Below, in pieces: positions 17,406 through 24,535 of a DNA stretch of 64,000 nucleotides. The stretch comes from Nocardia niwae NBRC 108934 = DSM 45340 (GTDB lineage: Bacteria; Actinomycetota; Actinomycetes; Mycobacteriales; Mycobacteriaceae), in assembly GCF_001613465.1 (NCBI RefSeq), contig NZ_BDCK01000019.1:35841-99840 (forward strand), in the 5' to 3' direction. A program made the position numbers and the translations under genes. Position 1 is the first letter of the stretch, and every line of letters begins with the position of its first letter. The notes below the pieces were generated by a model, which made no database searches, was not told the DNA's origin, and was given only the letters and a program-made list of their open reading frames with translations.

Positions 17406-18881
17406 CTAGGAGGTGGTGGCGCCGGCAGCGGTCGGGGGAAGGACGGGGCGAGCCACGGCGGCGACTTCCTCGTCCGTCCGGGGCCGGCCGGTCAGCCCGA
17501 GGACCGGTTCGGTCGTGATCCGCAGCTGTCCGGTAGTGGTGTCGGCCAACGGATCCCGCCAGTGGTCCCAGACGACGGACATGTCCAGGTGACCCATGTA
17601 TTCGAGATTCGCCGACTCCGCATGAAGGTGTTCGGCCGCGGAGATGATGGTCTCGGTCGCGGCGCGCTCTTGCATTCCCGAGGACTCGTCCATGTCGGTG
17701 AGACCCGCCATGATCTCGGTGAACTGCGCCTGCTTGGTGTCGCCGCTGTGCCCGGTCGTCAGGGTGCCCGCGTGCGCGAAGTATTCCTCCGAGCCGACGT
17801 ACTGCTCGTACATCCGCGAAACCAGGACCAGGAATCGGGTGTAGGCCCGGCGGTAGGCGTGCTCGTAGAAGCTCAGGGCGTCGGACTCGCTCAGCTCGCC
17901 GCGCAGGACGGTCGCGATCGCCGCCGCGGCGACCAGACCCGAGTACGTCGCCAGATGCACGCCGCTGGACAGCAGCGGATCGAGGAAACACGCCGCGTCG
18001 CCGACGACGACCCAGCCGGGACCGCAGAACCGGTCGGAGGAGTAGGAGTAGTCCTGCTCCGCCTTGACCTCCGCGACCCGCTGGGCGCCGACGAGCAGCT
18101 TGCTCATCGCCGCACTGTCACCGATGGTGTCGAGGTAGTACGCCTCCCGGCCTTGTTCCCGGAGCTTCGGAGCGGCTTTGCGCGCGGAGACGACGTAGCC
18201 GACACTGTGGCGGCCGTTCGAGAGCGGAATGTTCCAGAACCAGCCGCCCTCGGGGGTGGACACCACGTTGATCGCGCCTTCCGGACTGTCCGGATGTAGC
18301 TGTGCGCCTTCCCAATACGACCAGACGGCCACGTTGCGGAAGGCCGGGTGCTGCTGGCGATCGATGACCTGGTGTTTGGCCAGCACGCCCGCCCGGCCCG
18401 AGGCGTCGACGAGGAAATCGAACTCGGTGGTGTGGGTCCGGTCGTCACCCTCCACGGTCCATTCGACGGCCGTGGGCCGGTCGCCCTCGAACAGGACGTT
18501 GGTGACCGTGGCCTGCTCGATCACTTGCGCGCCCTGCTCGGCGGCGTTGCGCAGCAGCAATTCGTCGAAGACGTCGCGTTGCACCTGCCACGACCAGGCT
18601 TCCGCGTCCACCAGCTTGGACCAGTCCAGCAGCCAGTCGTCGTTCTGCCACTGGAAGTGGCCGCCCCGCTTGATCTGGAAGCCGTGCGCGGCCACCGCGT
18701 CGTAGGCGCCGGAGAGGCGCAGGGTCGACAGGACCGACGCCAAGAGGCTTTCACCGATGTGGTAGCGCGGGAACTTATCTCGTTCCAGAAGGGTCACCCG
18801 GACCCCCGATTTGGCGAGCAGGGCGGCGGTGGTCGACCCGGCTGGGCCGCCGCCGATGACCAGAACGTGTGGATTGTCCAT
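17406..18881 (-). CDS. Flavin-dependent halogenase (phenol/pyrrole type)
   Basis: This 491-residue protein has the FAD-binding GGGPAGS motif (residues 10-16), the halogenase signature WFWNIP (214-219, WxWxIP) and the HGFQIKRGG segment whose Lys71 corresponds to the lysine that carries hypochlorous acid. HIGESLL near residue 41 is also typical. It should chlorinate or brominate an electron-rich aromatic using FADH2 from a separate reductase, which is not encoded nearby. Sequence style favours the phenol/pyrrole group acting on free or carrier-bound substrate. The downstream chorismate-lyase-like gene suggests a hydroxybenzoate-type substrate (inference). An AGGGAG ribosome site precedes the ATG. 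Confidence 0.9.
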   Translation of the reverse strand: MDNPHVLVIGGGPAGSTTAALLAKSGVRVTLLERDKFPRYHIGESLLASVLSTLRLSGAYDAVAAHGFQIKRGGHFQWQNDDWLLDWSKLVDAEAWSWQVQRDVFDELLLRNAAEQGAQVIEQATVTNVLFEGDRPTAVEWTVEGDDRTHTTEFDFLVDASGRAGVLAKHQVIDRQQHPAFRNVAVWSYWEGAQLHPDSPEGAINVVSTPEGGWFWNIPLSNGRHSVGYVVSARKAAPKLREQGREAYYLDTIGDSAAMSKLLVGAQRVAEVKAEQDYSYSSDRFCGPGWVVVGDAACFLDPLLSSGVHLATYSGLVAAAAIATVLRGELSESDALSFYEHAYRRAYTRFLVLVSRMYEQYVGSEEYFAHAGTLTTGHSGDTKQAQFTEIMAGLTDMDESSGMQERAATETIISAAEHLHAESANLEYMGHLDMSVVWDHWRDPLADTTTGQLRITTEPVLGLTGRPRTDEEVAAVARPVLPPTAAGATTS

Positions 18882-19670
18882 AGCGAACTCCCTGGAACTG
18901 CCGACAAGGATCGTGCGCCCGCTTCAGCGGCGGAGAGACTCCGGGGTGGGCCGCGGTCTTCGGCCCGCCCGGACAAAATATTGCTGCTGATTAGCGATGC
19001 TAACGGTGCACGGTCCGATTGTAGCAATTCATATCGAAAGCTCAATAGTCACAGGCTATTTGGCAACCGTACGCCTATCGTCTGCTGGATTGCTGAAGGG
19101 TTGCCAAAATACCCGCAAGAGACGGTCCCGGCTGATCGCCTGCACGCGGCGGAACGGCACCTCCGAAGGGTGCCTGCGTCGCGGGGTCCGTGGAAACCGT
19201 TGCGGGGGAGAGTGTTTCGCCAGGTCATCGGAGCCGTGGCGCGGAAGGTGAAAGATCTGGGGTAGGCGGCGATGAGCTGTGTCGTACGGTCATCACCCCT
19301 CTTTCCCTACGGATTCAGGATACGGGGGACGTTCGGGTCGCACGAGCCGTTCACCCAGAGTTACCCTGCCGGTCGGCCGGTCTGCGCTCCGGACAACTCC
19401 GGGCGACGCCCCGGGGAGCGGAAAAGGTTGCGGCGCGGCCGATTTGCCCAGCATCTCGACCTGCGCGGTAAGCGATTCAGCCGGTGTCGGTAGATGTGAC
19501 ACCGGGGGCTGATCCCACGCCCGTGGGAGAGGGTTTCGAGTCGGTACCTTACGTCGAGAAGTGCGTCCGGTCCGCATCGGGAAGGTCGCCAACGGCGACA
19601 GTAGTGCACGAATTCGGCCCGCGGTCCGCCGACGTGGAGAGCGACCTCGTCGAGGCGAAAAGATAGGTGC
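18882..19670. other. Long intergenic region upstream of the halogenase operon
   Basis: No gene is supported in these 789 bases. Bases 18970-19110 are AT-rich and repeat-dense and probably hold the halogenase promoter. Bases 19513-19528 form a TCCCACG/CGTGGGA hairpin with a 2-base loop. The rest has only short frames without recognisable protein character. Confidence 0.5.
19044..19108. promoter_or_regulatory. Inverted repeats in probable halogenase promoter region
   Basis: AATAG (19044-19048) faces CTATT (19056-19060). TTTGGCAACC (19059-19068) faces a perfect complement GGTTGCCAAA (19099-19108), separated by 30 bases. They lie 160-230 bases upstream of the leftward halogenase start and could be a looped two-site operator or activator boxes. 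No binding protein is identified. Confidence 0.45.
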
Positions 19671-20345
19671 TCAGGGGCTTTCCGGTGCTTCGTAGGCGCG
19701 CAGGAAGGTGTCGACCGCCGCCTTGGCCACCGCGCGCAGCTCGGCGGTGGAGACCTTGCGCGTGCCGAGCCGCGAGCGGCCCTCCACCGGGCCGGTGATC
19801 AGCACGAGGAACTGTTCCGCTGCGGTCGCTGGGTCGCACGCGCGCAGGCGGCCGGACAGCGACAGCCGCGCCAGTCGATCGGCGAGTGCCTCGGCCAGTT
19901 GGTCGGATGTGCGGCTGACGACGATGTCGATCAGGTCGGGGAACTGCGCGACCTGGCCGTAGGCCAGCCATCGCAGCGATCGGGATCGTTCGGCGCAGCA
20001 GACCCGGAGCAGCCGGTACGCCGTGTCTTCCAGGGTGGCGCGCAGGTCCGGGCCCGGATTGCGCAACCGGTCCACCACCGAGAGATTCTCCGCCAGCACC
20101 GCGTCGCTGACGGCCGTCAGCGCGTGCCGGAACAAGGTCTCCTTGTCGTTGAGGTGGTTGTAGATCGTCGGTTTGGCGACGCCGGCCTCCTCGGCGATCT
20201 CCTGCACGCACGCCTGCGCGTAACCCCGGCGCGCGAAGACGGCGAACGCCGCGTCCAGGATCGCCTGCCGCTTGTCGATCCGCCCGCGCGAAGCCGTCTG
20301 TCCGGCCGCCGATGTCGCTGCTGCCACTTCCGCAGTGTAGCGCAC
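19671..20345 (-). CDS. TetR/AcrR family transcriptional regulator
   Basis: I choose GTG 20345 (224 residues) because a TATTAT -10 element lies only four bases upstream (20350-20355), implying a leaderless transcript, and because the alternative TTG at 20387 would place an operator inside the coding sequence. The N-terminal HTH is typical: RQAILDAAFAVFARRGYAQA, then IAEEAGVAKPTIYNHLNDKE. The C-terminal ligand domain resembles the AefR-like TetR_C group. It lies between the halogenase operon and the 20.6-kb genes. The palindrome at 20368-20385 overlaps its -35 region, so it is probably autorepressed. Confidence 0.87.
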   Translation of the reverse strand: MRYTAEVAAATSAAGQTASRGRIDKRQAILDAAFAVFARRGYAQACVQEIAEEAGVAKPTIYNHLNDKETLFRHALTAVSDAVLAENLSVVDRLRNPGPDLRATLEDTAYRLLRVCCAERSRSLRWLAYGQVAQFPDLIDIVVSRTSDQLAEALADRLARLSLSGRLRACDPATAAEQFLVLITGPVEGRSRLGTRKVSTAELRAVAKAAVDTFLRAYEAPESP

Positions 20346-20349
20346 CGGA

Positions 20350-20385
20350 ATAATATCTTTCCTCGCCGGTTCAGTTTCATGAACC
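20350..20385 (-). promoter_or_regulatory. TetR promoter with GGTTCA-N6-TGAACC operator
   Basis: GGTTCA (20368-20373) faces TGAACC (20380-20385) across six bases. Read leftward, a TGAAAC -35-like element lies within the palindrome, followed 18 bases later by a TATTAT -10 element (20350-20355). The GTG start follows almost at once. The same GTTCA-N6-TGAAC core recurs at 61301-61316. Confidence 0.65.
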
Positions 20386-20452
20386 AACCGTCAGGCCACT
20401 GCCGTCCGATCACCGGTGAGGGGAAAGTAGGTACTGGAGGTCGGGTCGGACA

Positions 20453-20470
20453 CGAGTAGTGGACTACTCG
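20453..20470. promoter_or_regulatory. 18-bp perfect palindrome
   Basis: CGAGTAGT (20453-20460) and ACTACTCG (20463-20470) are perfectly complementary across two bases. It lies between the divergent TetR and GyrI-like genes, about 215 bases before the latter. It could be a second operator or a small hairpin. Confidence 0.45.
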
Positions 20471-20686
20471 AACTCGCGGGCGGGTGTGCGCATCCTGCCA
20501 CCATCGACGACGCGGCATGGGGTGCCACCACTGCTGACACTGCGCTGTCGGCAGGCCGGACGCCGCAGCGGTCGGGTGCGATGACGGTGACGGTGTGCCG
20601 CGGTGAATACGGGCTGCGCCGATGAGTTTCGGCAAGCCATGGCGTCGTTGGTGGTGGAGTGTCCCCACACCTGTTCGAGGAGAATC

Positions 20687-21172
20687 ATGACCGACGACCG
20701 AACTGTCCGAACCTCCGCTCCCGAGTTGCTCGACGTCCCGGAGAGCGCGACGGCTGCCATTCGCCGTCGCGTCGCACCGGAGGAGATGCGGGACTTCTTC
20801 GATCGGTCGTTCCGGGCGCTGCCGGAGGTCGTCGCGGGGCAGGGCGTGACGATCGCTGGTCCGGCCTTCTGCCTGTACCGCGAGGAGGCGGCCGCCGCGC
20901 TGGATGTGGAGGTCGGGTTCCCGGTCGATCGGCCGGTGCGTCCGGAACGCGATGTCATGGCCGGGTGCCTGCCCGCAGGCCGCGTGGCCAGGATCGTGTA
21001 CTCCGGTGGATTCGAGGGCTTGGCCGCCGCCTGGGAGAACCTGCGATCGTGGATCGTCGAACAGCGACTCACGCCGGGGCCGCTGTGGTGGGAGGTCTAC
21101 CGCACCCGGCCCACGCCGGACATGGATCCCGCGCAGCTGCGCACCGAGCTGAACTGGCCGGTGATGCCGTAA
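20687..21172 (+). CDS. GyrI-like (AraC effector-binding fold) protein
   Basis: The ATG at 20687 follows GAGGAGA; an in-frame extension upstream is rejected. The 161-residue product shows the SHV/GyrI-like small-molecule-binding pattern: VRRRVAPEEM-type first strand, GPAFCLYRE, a central VEVGFPV strand, LPAGRVARIVYSGGFEGLAAAWENLRSWI and a C-terminal GPLWWEVYRT with the acidic residue used for cationic ligands. Such proteins bind or hydrolyse hydrophobic drugs. The MetE/UROD-like gene follows about 170 bases downstream. Confidence 0.8.
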   Translation: MTDDRTVRTSAPELLDVPESATAAIRRRVAPEEMRDFFDRSFRALPEVVAGQGVTIAGPAFCLYREEAAAALDVEVGFPVDRPVRPERDVMAGCLPAGRVARIVYSGGFEGLAAAWENLRSWIVEQRLTPGPLWWEVYRTRPTPDMDPAQLRTELNWPVMP

Positions 21173-21345
21173 CCGACGTCGACACGGTCGCGTCTCGGCG
21201 GGTGGTCGGAGGGGGCGCAGCAACGTTCCCAGTAGTGGCGAATTTCTGGCTATCGATCGGCCTATTCTGCTTGGCAGCGGCCGGATCGGGGCGCGTGCAG
21301 GGTCGACGCCTGGTCCGTTCGGGGAAACTAGCTGTGGGACAGGCG

Positions 21346-22467
21346 ATGACGCGACTGGTGCACTTCGTGGGCAGCTTGCCCGCGGCATTGACGGCAGATG
21401 ACAGTGACGTGCTGGAATGGTTCGTCCAGCGCAGCCGAGGCCACCGGCTCACCGGCGTACCGCGGGACCTGGATCCCACCTGGGTCGTGGAGTACCTGCG
21501 CGAGCGAGGCGTACACGACGACGTTTTCGAAGTGGTGCGCGATGGTGACTTCGCCGACTACGCCGACATGCGCGTCTACGGTCTGCGCCGGGGCGCCGTC
21601 CTCGAACCTCGCCACGTGACGATGGACCGCGTCGACCGCATCGGCGCGGCCGTCACCGCTTTTCGCGCGCTGCGGGATCGGCACCCGGAACTCGTGGGCA
21701 CACGCTTGCAGATCAGTCAACCGAACCCGCTCGACCTGGCGCTGTTCGTGTTCGGCGGCGCCGCGGTGGCTGAGGGACTTCCCCTCGGCCGCGCGCTGCG
21801 CCATCTCCCGGCGGTGACTCCCGCCCTGCGCGCCCTGCCGGTCTTCGTAGAGGCGGCGCTGGCCGAGATGGCCCAGCTCGTCACCGATCACGGCGACCTG
21901 ATCACCTGGCAGGTGGAGTCGCCGATCGCTCAGCTGGCACTGGTGAAGGCGGCGCGATTCGGTGCGCAGGTGCCGGTCGGCCGTCTGGTCGCAAGGCAGT
22001 TGGCCGACTTCCTCGTGCGGGCGCACGACCTCGGCGCGCAGACCACCTTGCACCTCTGTTACGGCGACTACCAGCACAAAGAGCTCATCGCCCCACGCAG
22101 TCTCGCGCCGGCGGTGAAGCTGTTGAACGGCGTCTCCCGCGACCTGCGCGCCCGCGCTGTGCCGCTGCCACCCGCGCACATCCCCTGCGCCTACGGGGCT
22201 CATCCGGCCCCGCTGGACCCGGCGTTCTACCGGCCCCTGCGCAGGCTGGACCCGGAGTGGCGGGTCATCGCCGGGGTCGTGTCGCCGAAGGGAACGGAAG
22301 ACAGTATCCGCAGCCTGGCTTTGTTCGAAGCGGCCGCGGGCCGGGTCGCATACGGGGTGGCGACGGCATGCGGCCTCGGCCGGTGCACCGTCGAGGAAGC
22401 GGAGCGGGCCGCCGCGGCCACCGTGGCGACAGCCGAGGGCGCCCCGAGCGAGGCGGTGCGCCCCTGA
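21346..22467 (+). CDS. MetE/UROD-like (cobalamin-independent methyltransferase fold) protein
   Basis: This 373-residue protein starts at ATG 21346; GTG 21334 with a GGGGA site is an in-frame alternative. It has features of the MetE C-terminal/UROD barrel: a QISQPNPLDLAL segment, EMAQLVTDHGDLITWQVE, a zinc-type HLCYGDYQHKE motif (His, Cys) and, near the C-terminus, VIAGVVSPKGTED and YGVATACGLGRCT, providing the second zinc cysteine. It is far shorter than true MetE (about 750 residues) and lacks its N-terminal half. Homologues use zinc to activate a thiol for methyl transfer; the substrate here is unknown. Confidence 0.7.
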   Translation: MTRLVHFVGSLPAALTADDSDVLEWFVQRSRGHRLTGVPRDLDPTWVVEYLRERGVHDDVFEVVRDGDFADYADMRVYGLRRGAVLEPRHVTMDRVDRIGAAVTAFRALRDRHPELVGTRLQISQPNPLDLALFVFGGAAVAEGLPLGRALRHLPAVTPALRALPVFVEAALAEMAQLVTDHGDLITWQVESPIAQLALVKAARFGAQVPVGRLVARQLADFLVRAHDLGAQTTLHLCYGDYQHKELIAPRSLAPAVKLLNGVSRDLRARAVPLPPAHIPCAYGAHPAPLDPAFYRPLRRLDPEWRVIAGVVSPKGTEDSIRSLALFEAAAGRVAYGVATACGLGRCTVEEAERAAAATVATAEGAPSEAVRP

Positions 22468-22542
22468 ATCACCTGCGGCCGTTCGGACTGGGGAGATACG
22501 CAGCCGTCTGCCTGCTGCGGAACGGCTGCGTATCTCACCGGT

Positions 22543-24171
22543 TCAGATGACGGGTCCGGTGACTTCGCGCAGCCCGTCTCCGGACAGTCGCAGCCAGCGC
22601 TGCACGCCGATCTCGGTGAGGAAGCGTTCATCGTGGCTGACGACCACGAAGGCGCCCCGGTAGGCGTTCAGCGCACTCTCGAGCTGGCCCACGCTGACCA
22701 GGTCGAGGTTGTTGGTCGGTTCGTCGAGCAGCAACAGTTGCGGCGCCGGTTCGGCGAACAAGATACATGCGAGCGTGGCGCGCAGGCGCTCGCCGCCGGA
22801 GAGCGCGCCTACCGGCAGATGGACCCGCGAGCCGCGAAACAAGTAGCGCGCCAACAGATTCATTCGCTGGGCCTCGGGCATGGTCTTCGCGAACGCGGCC
22901 AGGTTCTCCGCGACTGTGCGCTCGGGGTCGAGCAGATCCAGTCGTTGTGAGAGGTAGGCGACCCGACCCTCGGCACGGGTGATCGCACCGTGCTCCGCGG
23001 AGAGATCACCGTGGACGATTCGCAGCAGCGTCGATTTCCCCACGCCGTTCGGGCCGGTCACCGCGATCCGCTCGGGTCCGCGGAGCACCAGGTCGACGCC
23101 GGTGAAGATCGGCTGCTGCTCGTAGCCGAACCGCATGCCCTCGCCGGCGAAGACCGTGCGCCCGGCCGGAACATCGGTGCCGGGCAGTTCCAGCACTATT
23201 CTCTGTTCGTCGCGCACCGAGCGTTCGGCCAGATCCAGTTTGCTCTTCGCCGCACCCACGCGGGCGCTGTGCGTCTCGTTCGCTTTCCCGGCCGATTGCT
23301 GGGCGTTGCGTTTCATCGTTCCCGCGAAGATCTTCGGCAGGCCCGCGTTGCTCAGGTTGCGCGCGGCGTTGCTCGCGCGGCGTGCTGCGCGTTCGCGCGC
23401 CCGCTGCAACTCTCGCTTCTCGCGCTCGAGCTCCTGCTCGGCGTTGCGGACATTCTTCTCGGCGACCTCGCGTGCGGCACGTACAGCGGCTTCGTAGTCG
23501 GTGAAATTGCCGCCGTAGAACCGCATTTCGCCGCAGTCGAGTTCGGCGATGCGGTCCATGCGCTCGAGCAGAGCTCGATCGTGGCTGACCAGGAGCAGGC
23601 AGCCGTTCCAGTCCGCCAGCAGGTCGTAGAGCCGGTGGCGTGCGTCGAGGTCGAGATTGTTGGTCGGTTCGTCGAGTATCAGCACCTCCGGTCTGCGCAA
23701 CAGCTGCGCCGCGAGACCCAGGGACACGATCTGCCCGCCGCTGAGCGTGTGCAGATGTCTGGTGGAGGACACGTGGCCGAGGCCGAGTCGTTCCAGCTGT
23801 GCGCGGGTGCGCTCCTCGATGTCCCAGTCGGAGCCGATCGTGGCGAAATGCTCCTCGCTGGTGTCACCGGCCTCGATGGCGTTCAGCGCCGCGAGCACCG
23901 GTGCGATGCCGAGCACCTCGGCGACGGTCAGATCGCCGGTGAGCGGCAGATTCTGCGGGAGGTAGCCGAGTATCCCGTCGACCGACACACTGCCCGCAAC
24001 CGGCCGGAGATCACCGGCGATCAGGCGTAGCAAGGTGCTTTTTCCGGCGCCGTTGGGGGCTACCAGCCCGGTCCGGCCGCCGGGCACGCTGAAGGACAGT
24101 TCGTCGAAGACCGGGGTGTCATCCGGCCAGGAGAACGACAGGTTCGAACACACGATGTACGCATCGGACAT
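22543..24171 (-). CDS. ABC-F family ATPase, possible antibiotic-resistance type
   Basis: The ATG at 24171 follows a GAGGTAACC site. The 542-residue protein has two ABC cassettes and no membrane segments: Walker A APNGAGKST near residue 40 and GPNGVGKST near 360, signatures LSGGQ and LSGGE, and two ILDEPTNNLDL-type Walker B/D-loop motifs. A charged interdomain linker (residues 235-300) is the ABC-F P-site tRNA-interaction motif. The size matches macrolide-producer self-resistance proteins such as TlrC and OleB, which act on the ribosome. A short leader peptide upstream (24299-24328) suggests translational attenuation. Confidence 0.88.
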   Translation of the reverse strand: MSDAYIVCSNLSFSWPDDTPVFDELSFSVPGGRTGLVAPNGAGKSTLLRLIAGDLRPVAGSVSVDGILGYLPQNLPLTGDLTVAEVLGIAPVLAALNAIEAGDTSEEHFATIGSDWDIEERTRAQLERLGLGHVSSTRHLHTLSGGQIVSLGLAAQLLRRPEVLILDEPTNNLDLDARHRLYDLLADWNGCLLLVSHDRALLERMDRIAELDCGEMRFYGGNFTDYEAAVRAAREVAEKNVRNAEQELEREKRELQRARERAARRASNAARNLSNAGLPKIFAGTMKRNAQQSAGKANETHSARVGAAKSKLDLAERSVRDEQRIVLELPGTDVPAGRTVFAGEGMRFGYEQQPIFTGVDLVLRGPERIAVTGPNGVGKSTLLRIVHGDLSAEHGAITRAEGRVAYLSQRLDLLDPERTVAENLAAFAKTMPEAQRMNLLARYLFRGSRVHLPVGALSGGERLRATLACILFAEPAPQLLLLDEPTNNLDLVSVGQLESALNAYRGAFVVVSHDERFLTEIGVQRWLRLSGDGLREVTGPVI

Positions 24172-24290
24172 GGCGGTTACCTCGAAGGTCAGGCGGGCGC
24201 GCGAAACCGGCGCCACGCGAGGAAGAATGGTGAAACGACGACATGGCCACGACGGCGACGCCCTGATAGCGCCTACCGGTGGCCGTCAAA

Positions 24291-24308
24291 TCCGGGAGTT
24301 ATCCCGAG
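24291..24308. promoter_or_regulatory. CGGGA/TCCCG inverted repeat in ABC-F leader
   Basis: CGGGA (24293-24297) faces TCCCG (24302-24306) across GTTA, with partly symmetric flanks. It could be an RNA hairpin spanning the leader-peptide stop codon or a LuxR-type operator for the adjacent rightward regulator. The sequence does not decide between these. Confidence 0.4.
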
Positions 24309-24328
24309 ATGTCGAGTTCACCTGCCAT
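24299..24328 (-). CDS. Putative 9-residue leader peptide upstream of the ABC-F gene
   Basis: A nine-codon frame, MAGELDISG then TAA, starts at 24328 with a strong GAGGAAG ribosome site seven bases upstream and a TATGGT -10-like hexamer further up (24362-24367 on the opposite strand). Its stop codon sits in the loop of a CGGGA/TCCCG stem. It ends 127 bases before the ABC-F start. Leader peptides controlling ABC-F genes by ribosome stalling are known in other bacteria; this one is predicted only. Confidence 0.4.
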   Translation of the reverse strand: MAGELDISG

Positions 24329-24535
24329 GTTCGAACTTCCTCGCTTCGATCACTGTGCGTCGACCATAACAGCCGCGTCCGCGCCGCCGAGCGGCGTAGT
24401 GCATTCCCGCCCGATCCGGGGCCGGTTCGGCGGTGATGTCGGTGCGGGCGCGGACAGCGGAACCCGGTGACCCGCTTCGGTAGGGTCGCAGCGGGACCCC
24501 GCAACCGGGACCGAGCGGGAAAAGGAGTGCGCACC

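Noticed and set aside
20659..22467. 602-residue reading of the MetE/UROD-like gene from an upstream start
   Set aside because: The first 229 residues are a frame-shifted shadow of the GyrI-like gene; the real start is near 21346.
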